Source: a bacterium (GTDB lineage Bacteria > Actinomycetota > Acidimicrobiia > Acidimicrobiales > CATQHL01). Taken from it: 39,011 bases of DNA. Both the position numbers and the translations under genes were made by a program. The DNA lies in NCBI GenBank assembly GCA_028824415.1, contig JAPPDX010000026.1, forward strand, positions 1-39,011. Reading direction: 5' to 3'. Shown piece after piece: positions 1-7,685 of the stretch; position 1 is the first letter of the stretch, and the number at the start of each line of letters is the position of its first letter. The notes under the pieces are model-generated. The model searched no databases, was not told where the DNA came from, and saw only the letters and a program-made list of their open reading frames with translations.

Positions 1-129
1 CCGGGCGAGGAGGAACTGCCCGTGACCGGCTCGGAGAGCAACCTGCTCGCCATCGTGGGCGCCGGCATCCTCCTGGCCGGTCTGCTGGTCATCGGCGCCG
101 GGCGGCGGGTGCGCACCGCCATCCGCTGA
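1..129 (+). CDS. C-terminal end of an LPXTG-anchored surface protein (partial)
   Basis: Only the last 42 residues lie in the window. They form a complete cell-wall sorting signal: an acidic stretch, the pentapeptide LPVTG at residues 6-10 of the fragment, a hydrophobic segment of about 20 residues rich in Leu, Ile, Val, Gly and Ala, and a basic tail containing RR, R and R before TGA. In Gram-positive bacteria sortase cleaves LPXTG between Thr and Gly and joins the protein to the peptidoglycan precursor. The protein is therefore probably exported and wall-anchored, or at least held by the C-terminal helix. What the rest of it does cannot be told from this fragment. A hairpin follows 39 bases downstream. 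Confidence 0.8.
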   Translation, partial: PGEEELPVTGSESNLLAIVGAGILLAGLLVIGAGRRVRTAIR

Positions 130-168
130 GGCAGCGCCCGCAGGGCGGGCGTCACGAATCGAACTTTG

Positions 169-196
169 CGAGGGCCGGGCTGCAGTCCGGCCCTCG
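169..196. terminator. Bidirectional hairpin terminator
   Basis: A perfect 10-bp stem (169-178 with 187-196) is extended by a wobble pair and a C-G pair to leave the loop TGCA. It lies between the stop of the LPXTG gene and the stop of the convergent acyl-CoA dehydrogenase, so it can serve both strands. There is no T-tract, as is common in high-GC actinobacteria. Confidence 0.7.
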
Positions 197-1402
197 TCAG
201 TTGCGGGGGATGTCGCTCCAGGCCACGTCCCGGTCGACCTGCGGCTCCTTCGGGAGACCCAGCACACGCTCGCCGAGGATGTTGCGCATGATCTCCGACG
301 TGCCGCCCTCGATGGAGTTGGCGCGGGTTCGCAGGAACATCCGGCTCGTTGCGAACGAAGCCGAGACGCCCGCCTGCTCGGGACGCAGCATCGGGTAGCC
401 GTGGGTATGGACCATGCCTCGGCTGCCCTGCACGTCGACGGCGCACTCGAGGATCGCCTTGTTCAACTCCGCCGACAGCAGTTTCCCGACGGATCCCTCG
501 GGGCCCGGCACGCCTGCCGAGGCGGACTCGCGGGCGCGCAGGTTCGTGAGTCGAAGAAGTTCGGCGCGGATCCATAGCCGGGTGACCCGGTCGCGAGCCA
601 CGTGATGGGCGGCCGTCCCGGGTGCCGGCGCGTGGGCGAGCCACTCCTTGAGGAGCGTCCCGATGTTCCCGGAGCCTCGGGCGGGAACACCTCCACCGAG
701 CGCCACACGTTCGTTCATGAGCGTGGTGATGGCGCCGCCCCAGCCCTGACCCCTCTCGCTGATGCGCATCGAGTCGGGGATGCGCACATCGGTCATGAAG
801 ACCTCGTTGAACTCGGCCTCGCCGGTGATCTGGAACAGCGGCCGGACTTCGACTCCCGGCGCCTGCATGTCCATCATGAAATAGGTCATGCCTTTGTGCT
901 TGGGTTGCTCGGGATCGGTCCGGGCCAGCAGCATCCCCCAGCGCGCCACATGCGCGAGCGTCGTCCACACCTTCTGGCCGTGGACGATCCACTCCTCGCC
1001 GTCGAGGACGGCGCGGGTTGCCAGGCCGGCCACGTCGGAACCGGCCCCCGGTTCGCTGAACAGCTGGCACCAGATCTCCTCACCGGTGAAGCAGGGTCGC
1101 AGCAGCCGGTCCTTCATTTCGTCGGTGCCGTGAGCGAGCACGGTGGGCATGCCCATCCCGATCCCGATCGGATTAACTGAGAGGTTGTGGTAGTGGAGAT
1201 CACTCCCGGCCAACTCGTCGTCGACGACGGCTTGAGCCTCGGGCTTCAGTCCGAGTCCGCCACGGCCGGCCGGAAAGTGCACACATGCCAGACCACGGTC
1301 GAACTGCTCGCCCCGGAATGTGACCATGTCGGCATCGCCGGACATGTCGGCGACGAGATCGCGCGCCATGTCCCGCAACCGGTCGTCGCTCAACTCGCTC
1401 AT
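197..1402 (-). CDS. Acyl-CoA dehydrogenase (FadE-like)
   Basis: The 401-residue protein is the usual length for the flavin-dependent acyl-CoA dehydrogenases, which oxidise an acyl-CoA to the trans-2-enoyl-CoA and pass electrons to ETF. Visible marks are FSEPGAGSD at residues 115-123 (FAD/acyl-CoA middle domain), the KVWTT strand at 144-148, and the C-terminal EGGTSEIMRNILGER region at 365-379. The position of the catalytic Glu of medium-chain enzymes is Gly366 here. The base may instead be Glu231 in NERVAL, which lines up with the helix-G Glu used by isovaleryl-CoA dehydrogenase; that is inference. The ATG at 1402 has AGAGGGA upstream. The frame stays open far beyond it only because the opposite strand carries a proline-repeat gene. 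The substrate is unknown. Confidence 0.9.
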   Translation of the reverse strand: MSELSDDRLRDMARDLVADMSGDADMVTFRGEQFDRGLACVHFPAGRGGLGLKPEAQAVVDDELAGSDLHYHNLSVNPIGIGMGMPTVLAHGTDEMKDRLLRPCFTGEEIWCQLFSEPGAGSDVAGLATRAVLDGEEWIVHGQKVWTTLAHVARWGMLLARTDPEQPKHKGMTYFMMDMQAPGVEVRPLFQITGEAEFNEVFMTDVRIPDSMRISERGQGWGGAITTLMNERVALGGGVPARGSGNIGTLLKEWLAHAPAPGTAAHHVARDRVTRLWIRAELLRLTNLRARESASAGVPGPEGSVGKLLSAELNKAILECAVDVQGSRGMVHTHGYPMLRPEQAGVSASFATSRMFLRTRANSIEGGTSEIMRNILGERVLGLPKEPQVDRDVAWSDIPRN

Positions 1403-1496
1403 CAGTGCACGTCCCTCTGTCGTTCGCTGCGCGTGGCGGCCCGGAGTTCGCCGCCTGTCCTCGGGACGTAGGGACCGGGCACCAACCGCTGCCAGA

Positions 1497-2372
1497 ATGC
1501 TAACCGTGACGCCTTGGCGCAGGCTCGGCACCGCAGCGATGGTTTCGTGTGTTCTGCTGGCGGCGGGTTGCGGCGCCGGTCCGGATCCCGAGACGCCCGA
1601 GGGGGCCGCTGCCCCGGTAGGCGACGCCGCATCCGCCACGACGGCCGGCCCGACCACCACCGCCGTCTCTCCCACCGCTCCGGCGCCCGCTCCGACGGTT
1701 GCCGGGCCGCCGGCTCCCGATCCGGCTCCTGCGTCTCCCGCCGAGCCGCCGGCTGAGCCCCAGCCTTCCCCACCGCCGCCCGATCCTTCTCCGGAGCCTT
1801 CCCCACCGCCGCCCGATCCTTCTCCGGAGCCTTCCCCACCGTCGCCCGGTCCTTCTCCGGAGCCTTCCCCACCGTCGCCCGGTCCTTCTCCGGAGCCTTC
1901 CCCACCGTCGCCCGGTCCTTCTCCGGAGCCTTCCCCACCGTCGCCCGGTCCTTCTCCGGAGCCGTCACCGCCGCCGGAGCCGTCCCCGCCGCCGCCAGAG
2001 CCGCCGCCGCCCGAGCCGTCACCGCCGCCGGAGCCGTCACCGCCGCCGGAGCCGTCCCCGCCGCCCGAGCCGTCCCCGCCGCCCGAGCCGTCCCCGCCGC
2101 CCGAGCCGGCCGCCGATCTCGTCATCGCGGTGACACTGGTCGACGGGCGCATCGAGGCTGAACACCGCTACGAGGTCTCCTTCGGCGCCACCGTGGAGGT
2201 GCGCGTCACGTCGGATGTGGCCGAGGAGGTCCATCTCCACGGGTACGACCTGCTCCTGCAACTCGAACCGGGTGCCGAGGTCTCGCTGACCTTCGAGGCC
2301 AACCTCCCAGGTGTGTGGGAGGCCGAGTTGCATCCCTCCCACCGGGAAGTCTTCCAACTGCAGGTCTCCTAG
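1497..2372 (+). CDS. Proline-rich repeat lipoprotein with cupredoxin-like C-terminal domain
   Basis: The 291-residue protein starts with an n-region containing RR, a hydrophobic core and the lipobox LAAGC (Cys25), so it should be an exported, lipid-anchored lipoprotein. Residues about 50-205 are a low-complexity spacer of Pro, Ser and Glu made of 11-residue and then 6-residue repeats. The last 85 residues form a beta-rich domain with VHLHGYD and ELHPSHRE, resembling small cupredoxin-like domains. The usual Cys and Met copper ligands are absent; two His-containing motifs remain. A likely reading is a sensor or metal-handling domain held off the membrane on a stiff stalk. The next gene, 9 bases on, encodes a polytopic membrane protein and is probably co-transcribed. 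The ATG at 1497 was chosen because it gives a complete signal peptide; its ribosome site is weak. Confidence 0.75.
   Translation: MLTVTPWRRLGTAAMVSCVLLAAGCGAGPDPETPEGAAAPVGDAASATTAGPTTTAVSPTAPAPAPTVAGPPAPDPAPASPAEPPAEPQPSPPPPDPSPEPSPPPPDPSPEPSPPSPGPSPEPSPPSPGPSPEPSPPSPGPSPEPSPPSPGPSPEPSPPPEPSPPPPEPPPPEPSPPPEPSPPPEPSPPPEPSPPPEPSPPPEPAADLVIAVTLVDGRIEAEHRYEVSFGATVEVRVTSDVAEEVHLHGYDLLLQLEPGAEVSLTFEANLPGVWEAELHPSHREVFQLQVS
1764..1961 (+). repeat. Six tandem 33-bp repeats encoding PSPEPSPPxPx
   Basis: Six head-to-tail 33-bp units begin at 1764, 1797, 1830, 1863, 1896 and 1929. The first two carry GCC/GAT and encode PPPPD. The last four carry GTC/GGT, encode PPSPG and are essentially identical, which points to recent unit duplication. 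The array sits inside the lipoprotein stalk and keeps the frame. Confidence 0.95.
1962..2105 (+). repeat. 18-bp tandem repeats encoding PSPPPE
   Basis: This second array continues the stalk. The 18-bp units CCGTCACCGCCGCCGGAG and CCGTCCCCGCCGCCCGAG alternate with one 21-bp and one 15-bp variant. The last three units (2052-2105) are identical. All unit lengths are multiples of three. Confidence 0.9.
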
Positions 2373-2381
2373 GCGGACGTC

Positions 2382-3719
2382 ATGGACCCGGTAGGAGTGT
2401 TGGCGCATGGCATCGGGGTGCGCGGCGACCTCCCGATCCCCGTATGGATGTTCGCCTACGTGGCGGGTGCCGCGCTCATCATCTCGTTCCTGCTGCTCGG
2501 CAGTTTCTGGCCGAAACCCCGGCTGGAGGGACGCTTCAGGCCGCGACCGCTGCCGACCGCCACCCAACCGGTGGCGCGAGGCCTCGCCGTGGTGCTGCGG
2601 CTTCTGGGTCTGGCGATGTTCGCCGTGGTTCTGTGGGCCTCGCTGGCCGGAGAACTCGGGGCCTACGCCACGATCGCGCCGGTGGCGATCTATGTGGGAT
2701 TCTGGGTGGGACTGCTCTTTCTCTCCGCGGCCTTCGGGGACGTTTGGCGATTGCTCAGCCCCTGGGAGACGCTGGCCCTGGTGGGCTCGGCGGTGCGACG
2801 GCGGTTCTTCGGTCACGTGCCCGCTCACCGGCTCTGGCGCCCTGACCCCGTGCGCAGCGGCTGGTTGGGTGTTGCGGCCATCCTCTGTTTCGCCGCCCTG
2901 GAATTGGTGCATCCCAACCCGCCGGAGACCCGGCTGCTCGGAGTCGCCATCGCCGCCTACTCGGCGCTGATGCTGGTGGGGGCGTCGCTGTGGGGCCGCG
3001 AGTGGCTGCGCCACAGCGAGGGATTCGGCGTGGTGTTCCGGCACATCGGCGCCATGGGGATCTTCTGCGACGACGGGCAGGGGCGCCTGGCCGTTCGTCC
3101 CCCGATCGTGGGTCTCGCAAACCTGCGCATGACGCTGCCGCACGCCTTCGTGCTGCTGCTGATGCCCGGCACGACCAGCTTCGACGGCATCTCCCGCACC
3201 GAGTGGTGGGCGGGGCTGGTGGGAGCGCGCGTCGGTTGGGAGACGGTGGGGTTCGGCATCTTCGGCCTGCTGCAGTTCGCGGCCAACTTCGTGGTGCTGT
3301 ACATCGCGGCGATGGCGGTGGGCGCCGCGCTCACCCGCACGCCGCTGCGGCAGATGCTCACCGATTTCGCCCCGTCCATCGTGCCGATCGCTTTCGCGTA
3401 CCACGTGGGGCACTACTTCTCGCTGGTGATCTTCGAGGGCCAGAACTTCCTGGCCCTACTTTCACGCCCCTTCGGCGGGACCGCCGATCTGTTCGGCACC
3501 GGCCATTTCGAGGTCAACTACCTGTTGATCTCCACCACGGCGATCGCCCTGGTGCAGGCCATCGCGACGGTCGTCGGTCATCTGGCCGGGGTGGTCCTGG
3601 CACACGACAAGGCTGTGGCGCGCTTCAAGCCACGGGATGCGCTGCGCTCCCAGTACGGGCTGCTGGTGATGATGCTGGCCTTCACCATCACCGGCATCTT
3701 CCTGCTGCTCAACGCCTGA
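2382..3719 (+). CDS. Polytopic membrane protein, function unknown
   Basis: The 445-residue protein has about nine or ten hydrophobic helices, at roughly residues 21-42, 66-88, 96-116, 160-178, 186-204, 284-310, 320-350, 375-400 and 425-443. Histidines sit in or near helices (AYHVGHYFS around residue 340, GHLAGVVLAH around residue 400), which could bind metal or haem. It resembles the actinobacterial membrane proteins that databases sometimes label fenitrothion hydrolase; I recall this only as a label and would not infer esterase activity. It directly follows the cupredoxin-like lipoprotein gene, so the two products probably work together at the membrane. The ATG at 2382 is the first plausible start, with AGGCGG just upstream. 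A hairpin follows the stop. Confidence 0.75.
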   Translation: MDPVGVLAHGIGVRGDLPIPVWMFAYVAGAALIISFLLLGSFWPKPRLEGRFRPRPLPTATQPVARGLAVVLRLLGLAMFAVVLWASLAGELGAYATIAPVAIYVGFWVGLLFLSAAFGDVWRLLSPWETLALVGSAVRRRFFGHVPAHRLWRPDPVRSGWLGVAAILCFAALELVHPNPPETRLLGVAIAAYSALMLVGASLWGREWLRHSEGFGVVFRHIGAMGIFCDDGQGRLAVRPPIVGLANLRMTLPHAFVLLLMPGTTSFDGISRTEWWAGLVGARVGWETVGFGIFGLLQFAANFVVLYIAAMAVGAALTRTPLRQMLTDFAPSIVPIAFAYHVGHYFSLVIFEGQNFLALLSRPFGGTADLFGTGHFEVNYLLISTTAIALVQAIATVVGHLAGVVLAHDKAVARFKPRDALRSQYGLLVMMLAFTITGIFLLLNA

Positions 3720-3723
3720 CGGC

Positions 3724-3744
3724 GGGGCCGGCGGCGCCGGTCCC
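3724..3744. terminator. Bidirectional hairpin terminator
   Basis: A 9-bp stem with one G-U pair (3724-3732 with 3736-3744) and a 3-base loop fits exactly between the stop codons of the convergent membrane-protein and helicase genes. Confidence 0.7.
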
Positions 3745-3745
3745 T

Positions 3746-5872
3746 TCAGGAGGTCTCGGATTCGCCGGTGACCGCCGTGAGCCGCTCCCACTCGTCGAGC
3801 AGGCTCGAGTCCACACCCCGCACCAGCGCCCCGAGCCAGTCGGTCAGTTCCTCCAGCGCCGGGGTCCGGCGTTCGGCGGGGACGTTCTGCACCAGGGCGC
3901 GGTAGGCGTCGCTCAGGTAGCGCAGCACCACCCCCTCCGATCGCTTCAGGCCGTAGTGGTTCACGTATTCCCCGAAGTTCATGGCCCGCTCGTGCATCTC
4001 CCGAACAATGGACTTGGGGCGCACGTTGTCACCCTCCACCCAGGGGTGGCGCCGGCGGAAGATGTCGAAGGAGCCGTAGAGGAACTCCCTCAGCGGCTTG
4101 GGGTGCTCGACCGCCGCGAGGCGTTCCATCCGCTCCTCGTACGGCACGCCCTGCGCCTTGAGCTCGCCCAGCAGGTCGATCCGCAAGCGCTCGACCTGTG
4201 CCGCGATGACCGCGCCGGGGTTCTCCAGCACCGACTCGATGACCGAGAGGACGTCCAGGGGATAGCCCTCGTCCTCCGGATCCAGCACCTCCAGGGCCTC
4301 GACGGCGAACAGCGAGAGCGGCTGGTGAAGGGCGAAGCTGTCCTGCAGGTCCACCGTCACCCGAACCCGTCGCCCCCACTCGTCGGGCACCGGCAGTACC
4401 TCCACCACGCCGGCCTCGAGCAACGACCGGTAGATGGCGACCGCGCGGCGGATGTGGCGCCGCTGGCGCCGGCGGGTCTCGTGGTTCTCCACCAGCAGCC
4501 GCCGCAGGTCGGCACAGCCATCGCCATGGCGGTCCAGCATGTGCATCACCATCTGATGGCTCACCTCGAAGCTGGAGGTCAGCGGCTCGGGCTCGGCGGC
4601 CACAAGGCGCTCGAAGGTCTGCTCGTTCCAGTGGGCGTAGTTGCGCTCCGGCGGTCGACGCTTGGTCAGCTTCCGCCTGGCCTTCGGGTCCGATGCGGCC
4701 TTCTGCTCCGCGATGCGGTTCTCGATCCAGTGGGCCGGGGCCTGGACCCGCACCCAGCCCCGCTCGTCGTAGCCGGCCCGCCCGGCCCGGCCGGCGATCT
4801 GGTGGAACTCCCGGGTGTTCAGCAGGCGCGTCCTCTGTCCGTCGTACTTGCAGAGCTGCGTGAACAGCACCGTGCGGATCGGCACGTTCACTCCCACGCC
4901 CAACGTGTCGGTACCGCAGATCAGCTTCAGCAATCCCTGTTGAGCCAGCCGTTCGGTCAGTAGGCGGTACTTGGGAAGCAGCCCGGCGTGGTGCACGCCG
5001 ACGCCATGGCCGATGAGCCTGCGCAGGTCCTTGCCGATCGGCGAGTCGAACTTGAAGCCCCCAATGGCGTCTGCCACCCGGTCGCGCTCGGCGCGGCTCA
5101 GCACCCCGATGCTGGTGTACGCCTGCGCGGCCTCGATGGCCTCGCGCTGGGTGAAGTGCACCACGTAGACGGGTGCCCGGTTGCGGTCGAGGAGATCCTC
5201 GATGGAAGCGTGCAGCGGCAGCTGGCCGTATTCGAACCCCAGCGGCACGGGGCGCTCGCCGGACCGCACCGTCACAGTCTCCCGGCCGGTTCGCCCGGCG
5301 AGTTCGTCGGCGAAGCGCTCCGTGGGCCCCAGCGTGGCGGACAGCAGTACGAACTGGCACTGCGGCAGCGTCAGCAGCGGAACCTGCCAGGCCCAGCCGC
5401 GCTGCGGATCGGCGTAGAAGTGGAACTCGTCCGCGATGACGACGTCCACCTCGGCCTCGGCGCCGTCTCGCAGTGCCCAGTTGGCCAGGATCTCCGCTGT
5501 TGCGCAGATGATCGGGGCGCTGGAGTTCACCGCGGCATCACCGGTGATCATGCCGACCCGCTCGGCCCCGAAGGCGTCGCACAGCGCGAAGAACTTCTCG
5601 CTGACGAGCGCCTTCAGCGGCGCCGTGTAGATGCTGCGGCGCCCGGCGGCGAGGGCCGCGAAATGGGCGCCGGCGGCGACCAGCGACTTCCCCGACCCCG
5701 TGGGGGTGTTCATGATGACGTTGCGGCCGTCGAGGATCTCCAGCAGCGCCTCCTCCTGGGCCGGGTAGAGCGAGATTCCCTCCGACGTCACGTAGTCCAC
5801 GAACCCGTCGAGCGGCGACGCCGCATCGAGGCGCGCCGCCAGAGGCGGAACGGCTGGATCGGTCCTGTTCAA
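3746..5872 (-). CDS. Ski2-like DExH-box RNA helicase with actinobacterial C-terminal extension
   Basis: The 708-residue protein has the full superfamily 2 core: motif I NTPTGSGKS, motif II ADEFH (DExH class), motif III LSATLG, the strand-2 region GTDTLGVGVN and motif VI HQIAGRAGRAG. These occupy roughly the first 380 residues. The second half matches the all-helical domain found on actinobacterial helicases of this group (known to me as DUF3516). Such enzymes unwind RNA with ATP and are thought to act in RNA turnover. The TTG at 5872 was chosen because it puts about 20 residues ahead of the conserved LYPAQEEAL motif. The frame stays open to 6052 but would then overlap the divergent kamA-like gene and adds only low-complexity sequence. 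The start is uncertain; the identification is firm. Confidence 0.88.
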   Translation of the reverse strand: MNRTDPAVPPLAARLDAASPLDGFVDYVTSEGISLYPAQEEALLEILDGRNVIMNTPTGSGKSLVAAGAHFAALAAGRRSIYTAPLKALVSEKFFALCDAFGAERVGMITGDAAVNSSAPIICATAEILANWALRDGAEAEVDVVIADEFHFYADPQRGWAWQVPLLTLPQCQFVLLSATLGPTERFADELAGRTGRETVTVRSGERPVPLGFEYGQLPLHASIEDLLDRNRAPVYVVHFTQREAIEAAQAYTSIGVLSRAERDRVADAIGGFKFDSPIGKDLRRLIGHGVGVHHAGLLPKYRLLTERLAQQGLLKLICGTDTLGVGVNVPIRTVLFTQLCKYDGQRTRLLNTREFHQIAGRAGRAGYDERGWVRVQAPAHWIENRIAEQKAASDPKARRKLTKRRPPERNYAHWNEQTFERLVAAEPEPLTSSFEVSHQMVMHMLDRHGDGCADLRRLLVENHETRRRQRRHIRRAVAIYRSLLEAGVVEVLPVPDEWGRRVRVTVDLQDSFALHQPLSLFAVEALEVLDPEDEGYPLDVLSVIESVLENPGAVIAAQVERLRIDLLGELKAQGVPYEERMERLAAVEHPKPLREFLYGSFDIFRRRHPWVEGDNVRPKSIVREMHERAMNFGEYVNHYGLKRSEGVVLRYLSDAYRALVQNVPAERRTPALEELTDWLGALVRGVDSSLLDEWERLTAVTGESETS

Positions 5873-5952
5873 CGGCTGCGTCCCAGCGCGGGAGCCTGCC
5901 GCGGGGCAGCGGTCTTCACACGACTGCTGGGGAGAACGAAGGGGATTCTGAC

Positions 5953-5958
5953 TAGGAT
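5953..5958 (+). promoter_or_regulatory. Candidate -10 box of the kamA-like gene
   Basis: TAGGAT lies 81 bases before the kamA-like ATG in the divergent region with the helicase. No TTG-type -35 is visible at 16-18 bases. The same hexamer precedes the acetyl-CoA synthetase gene. Confidence 0.4.
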
Positions 5959-6039
5959 GTCTGTACCAGGCCGACGACGGGGGCGTGCTCGGCTGATCGG
6001 ATTTCGGCTGGAGGAAGTGCTTCAGAAGGGGGCAGAAAG

Positions 6040-7434
6040 ATGGTACAGGCAACCAACGGGCAGACGCCGGTGTTCCGGACCTTCCAGCGCCGCAACATGC
6101 AGGACATCCCCGGCTTCGATACCCTCACCGAGCACCAGCAACTGGTCACCGATGTGGTGTCGCGGGTGCTCCCCTTCAAGACCAACAACTACGTCTGCGA
6201 GCAGTTGATCGACTGGTCCAACATCCCCGACGACCCGATCTTCCAGCTCACCTTCCCCCAGGAGGGGATGATCGACCCCGAGCACTTCGCCACCATCGCC
6301 GACATGGTGCGCGCCGATCTGCCGGCCAAGGAGATCGACGAGGCGGCGCGGAACATCCAGCGCAGCCTCAACCCGCACCCCAGCGGCCAGGTGCAGATGA
6401 ACGTGCCGCACGTCGATGGCGAGCCGATGCCGGGCATGCAGCACAAGTACGACGAGACGGTGCTTTTCTTCCCCGCCCAGGGCCAGACCTGCCACGCCTA
6501 CTGCACCTACTGCTTCCGCTGGCCGCAGTTCGTGAAGCTCGACGACCTGAAGTTCGCCACCAAGGAGGGCGGCAATCTGGTGCGCTACCTGCGGGCACAC
6601 CCCGAGGCGACCGACGTGCTGTTCACCGGCGGCGATCCCATGATCATGCGCACCGACGTGCTGCGCCGCTACATCGAGCCGCTGCTGGAACCCGAGTTCG
6701 AGCGCATCACCATCCGCATCGGCACCAAGGCGGGGGCCTACTGGCCGCACCGCTTCATTGACGACAAGGACGCCGACGACACGCTGCGGCTGTTCGACGA
6801 CATCGTCTCCGCCGGGAATCACCTGGCCATCATGGGCCACTACTCCCATCCGGTGGAGCTGGCCACGGAGGCCTCCGAGAAGGCAGTGCGCAACATCCTG
6901 AACACCGGGGCGGTGATCCGCTGCCAGGCGCCGCTGATCCGCCACGTGAATGACGACTCCAAGATCTGGGCCGACATGATCCGCCGCCAGGTGAAGCTGG
7001 GCTGCATCCCCTACTACATGTTCGTGGAGCGCGACACGGGGGCCAAGCGCTACTTCGAGTTGCCCCTGGAGCGGGCCCTGGAGGTCTACAACGGGGCCTT
7101 CCGCGACGTCTCGGGCCTGGGTCGCACCATGCGCGGGCCCTCCATGTCGGCCACGCCGGGCAAGGTCCAGGTGCTGGACATCATGCAGGTCAACGGCGAG
7201 AAGGTCTTCGCCCTGCGGATGCTGCAGGGCCGTAACGCCGAATGGACCAACCGCATCTTCTTCGCCGCCTACGACCCCGCCGCCGTCTGGTGGGACGACC
7301 TGAAGCCGGCCCCGTTCGACGACGGCTTCTTCTTCGACCCCGAGTTGAACGAGATGCAGCTGGCCGCCGTGACAGGCGCCACCCGCCAGCCGATAAGCGT
7401 CGACATCGTCCGCAAGGAGTCGGCGAGCGCCTGA
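6040..7434 (+). CDS. KamA-family radical SAM aminomutase, probably not lysine-specific
   Basis: The 464-residue protein carries the radical-SAM cluster motif CHAYCTYCF (Cys151, Cys155, Cys158) and matches lysine 2,3-aminomutases along its length. Those enzymes use SAM, a [4Fe-4S] cluster and PLP to move an amino group from C2 to C3. In a gapless alignment by eye over the C-terminal part, Lys375 in TPGK corresponds to the PLP lysine (Lys337 of the clostridial enzyme). Arg331 and Ser368 then fall on Asp293 and Asp330, which hold the lysine side chain. Glutamate 2,3-aminomutase also replaces these two, with Lys and Asn, so an acidic or other substrate is more likely here. GAAGGGGG lies 7 bases before the ATG. 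No acetyltransferase partner for beta-lysine is adjacent. Confidence 0.88.
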   Translation: MVQATNGQTPVFRTFQRRNMQDIPGFDTLTEHQQLVTDVVSRVLPFKTNNYVCEQLIDWSNIPDDPIFQLTFPQEGMIDPEHFATIADMVRADLPAKEIDEAARNIQRSLNPHPSGQVQMNVPHVDGEPMPGMQHKYDETVLFFPAQGQTCHAYCTYCFRWPQFVKLDDLKFATKEGGNLVRYLRAHPEATDVLFTGGDPMIMRTDVLRRYIEPLLEPEFERITIRIGTKAGAYWPHRFIDDKDADDTLRLFDDIVSAGNHLAIMGHYSHPVELATEASEKAVRNILNTGAVIRCQAPLIRHVNDDSKIWADMIRRQVKLGCIPYYMFVERDTGAKRYFELPLERALEVYNGAFRDVSGLGRTMRGPSMSATPGKVQVLDIMQVNGEKVFALRMLQGRNAEWTNRIFFAAYDPAAVWWDDLKPAPFDDGFFFDPELNEMQLAAVTGATRQPISVDIVRKESASA

Positions 7435-7472
7435 CAGCCGTCGCAGATTTGTAGCCGACCGGCTGGCGCTGC

Positions 7473-7486
7473 CCCGCCTTCGCGGG
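7473..7486 (+). terminator. Weak hairpin after the kamA-like gene
   Basis: A short 5-bp stem, CCCGC and GCGGG around CTTC, is followed by TTTG 39 bases after the stop. It is the only terminator-like structure before the next promoter. Confidence 0.4.
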
Positions 7487-7523
7487 TTTGCCGCAGTCCG
7501 GGCCGGGCCGCCGGTGGCGCTCC

Positions 7524-7543
7524 GGCGGCCTAGAATGGCCGCC
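7524..7543 (+). promoter_or_regulatory. -10 box inside a perfect palindrome
   Basis: TAGAAT (7531-7536), close to the consensus TATAAT, is flanked without gap by GGCGGCC (7524-7530) and its exact reverse complement GGCCGCC (7537-7543). It is the likely promoter for the MidA-like gene. The symmetry suggests an operator, though such arms also arise easily in high-GC DNA. Confidence 0.5.
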
Positions 7544-7632
7544 TGCGCTGGCCCCCGGCACCCCTGCCCTCAGTTCGCGGCCGTGGCTACCTCCCGCTGG
7601 TTCTGCCGGTTCCCTCGCGGCTGCTCGGCGTC

Positions 7633-7652
7633 ATTCCGGCGAAGGCCGGAAT
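7633..7652. repeat. REP-like hairpin element
   Basis: ATTCCGGCGAAGGCCGGAAT is a perfect 8-bp hairpin with a GAAG loop. It belongs to the widespread class of short dispersed elements that read ATTCC...GGAATCC and, when translated, give HSGEGRNP. One copy is seen here, in the 5' region of the methyltransferase gene. Confidence 0.65.
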
Positions 7653-7685
7653 CCACTGCCGGAGGCCGTTGACCTGCATCTTCCT

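Noticed and set aside
1403..2152. Long Gly/Ser/Glu-rich reading frame on the minus strand, continuous with the acyl-CoA dehydrogenase
   Set aside because: It is the complement of the proline-repeat lipoprotein gene. The dehydrogenase has its own ATG with a ribosome site at 1402.
5873..6052. N-terminal extension of the helicase up to a TTG at 6052
   Set aside because: It would overlap the start of the divergent kamA-like gene and its ribosome site, and the added residues are low-complexity with no family match.
7488..7685. N-terminal extension of the MidA-like protein
   Set aside because: It translates the promoter palindrome and a REP-like element, and the conserved family sequence begins only after 7686.
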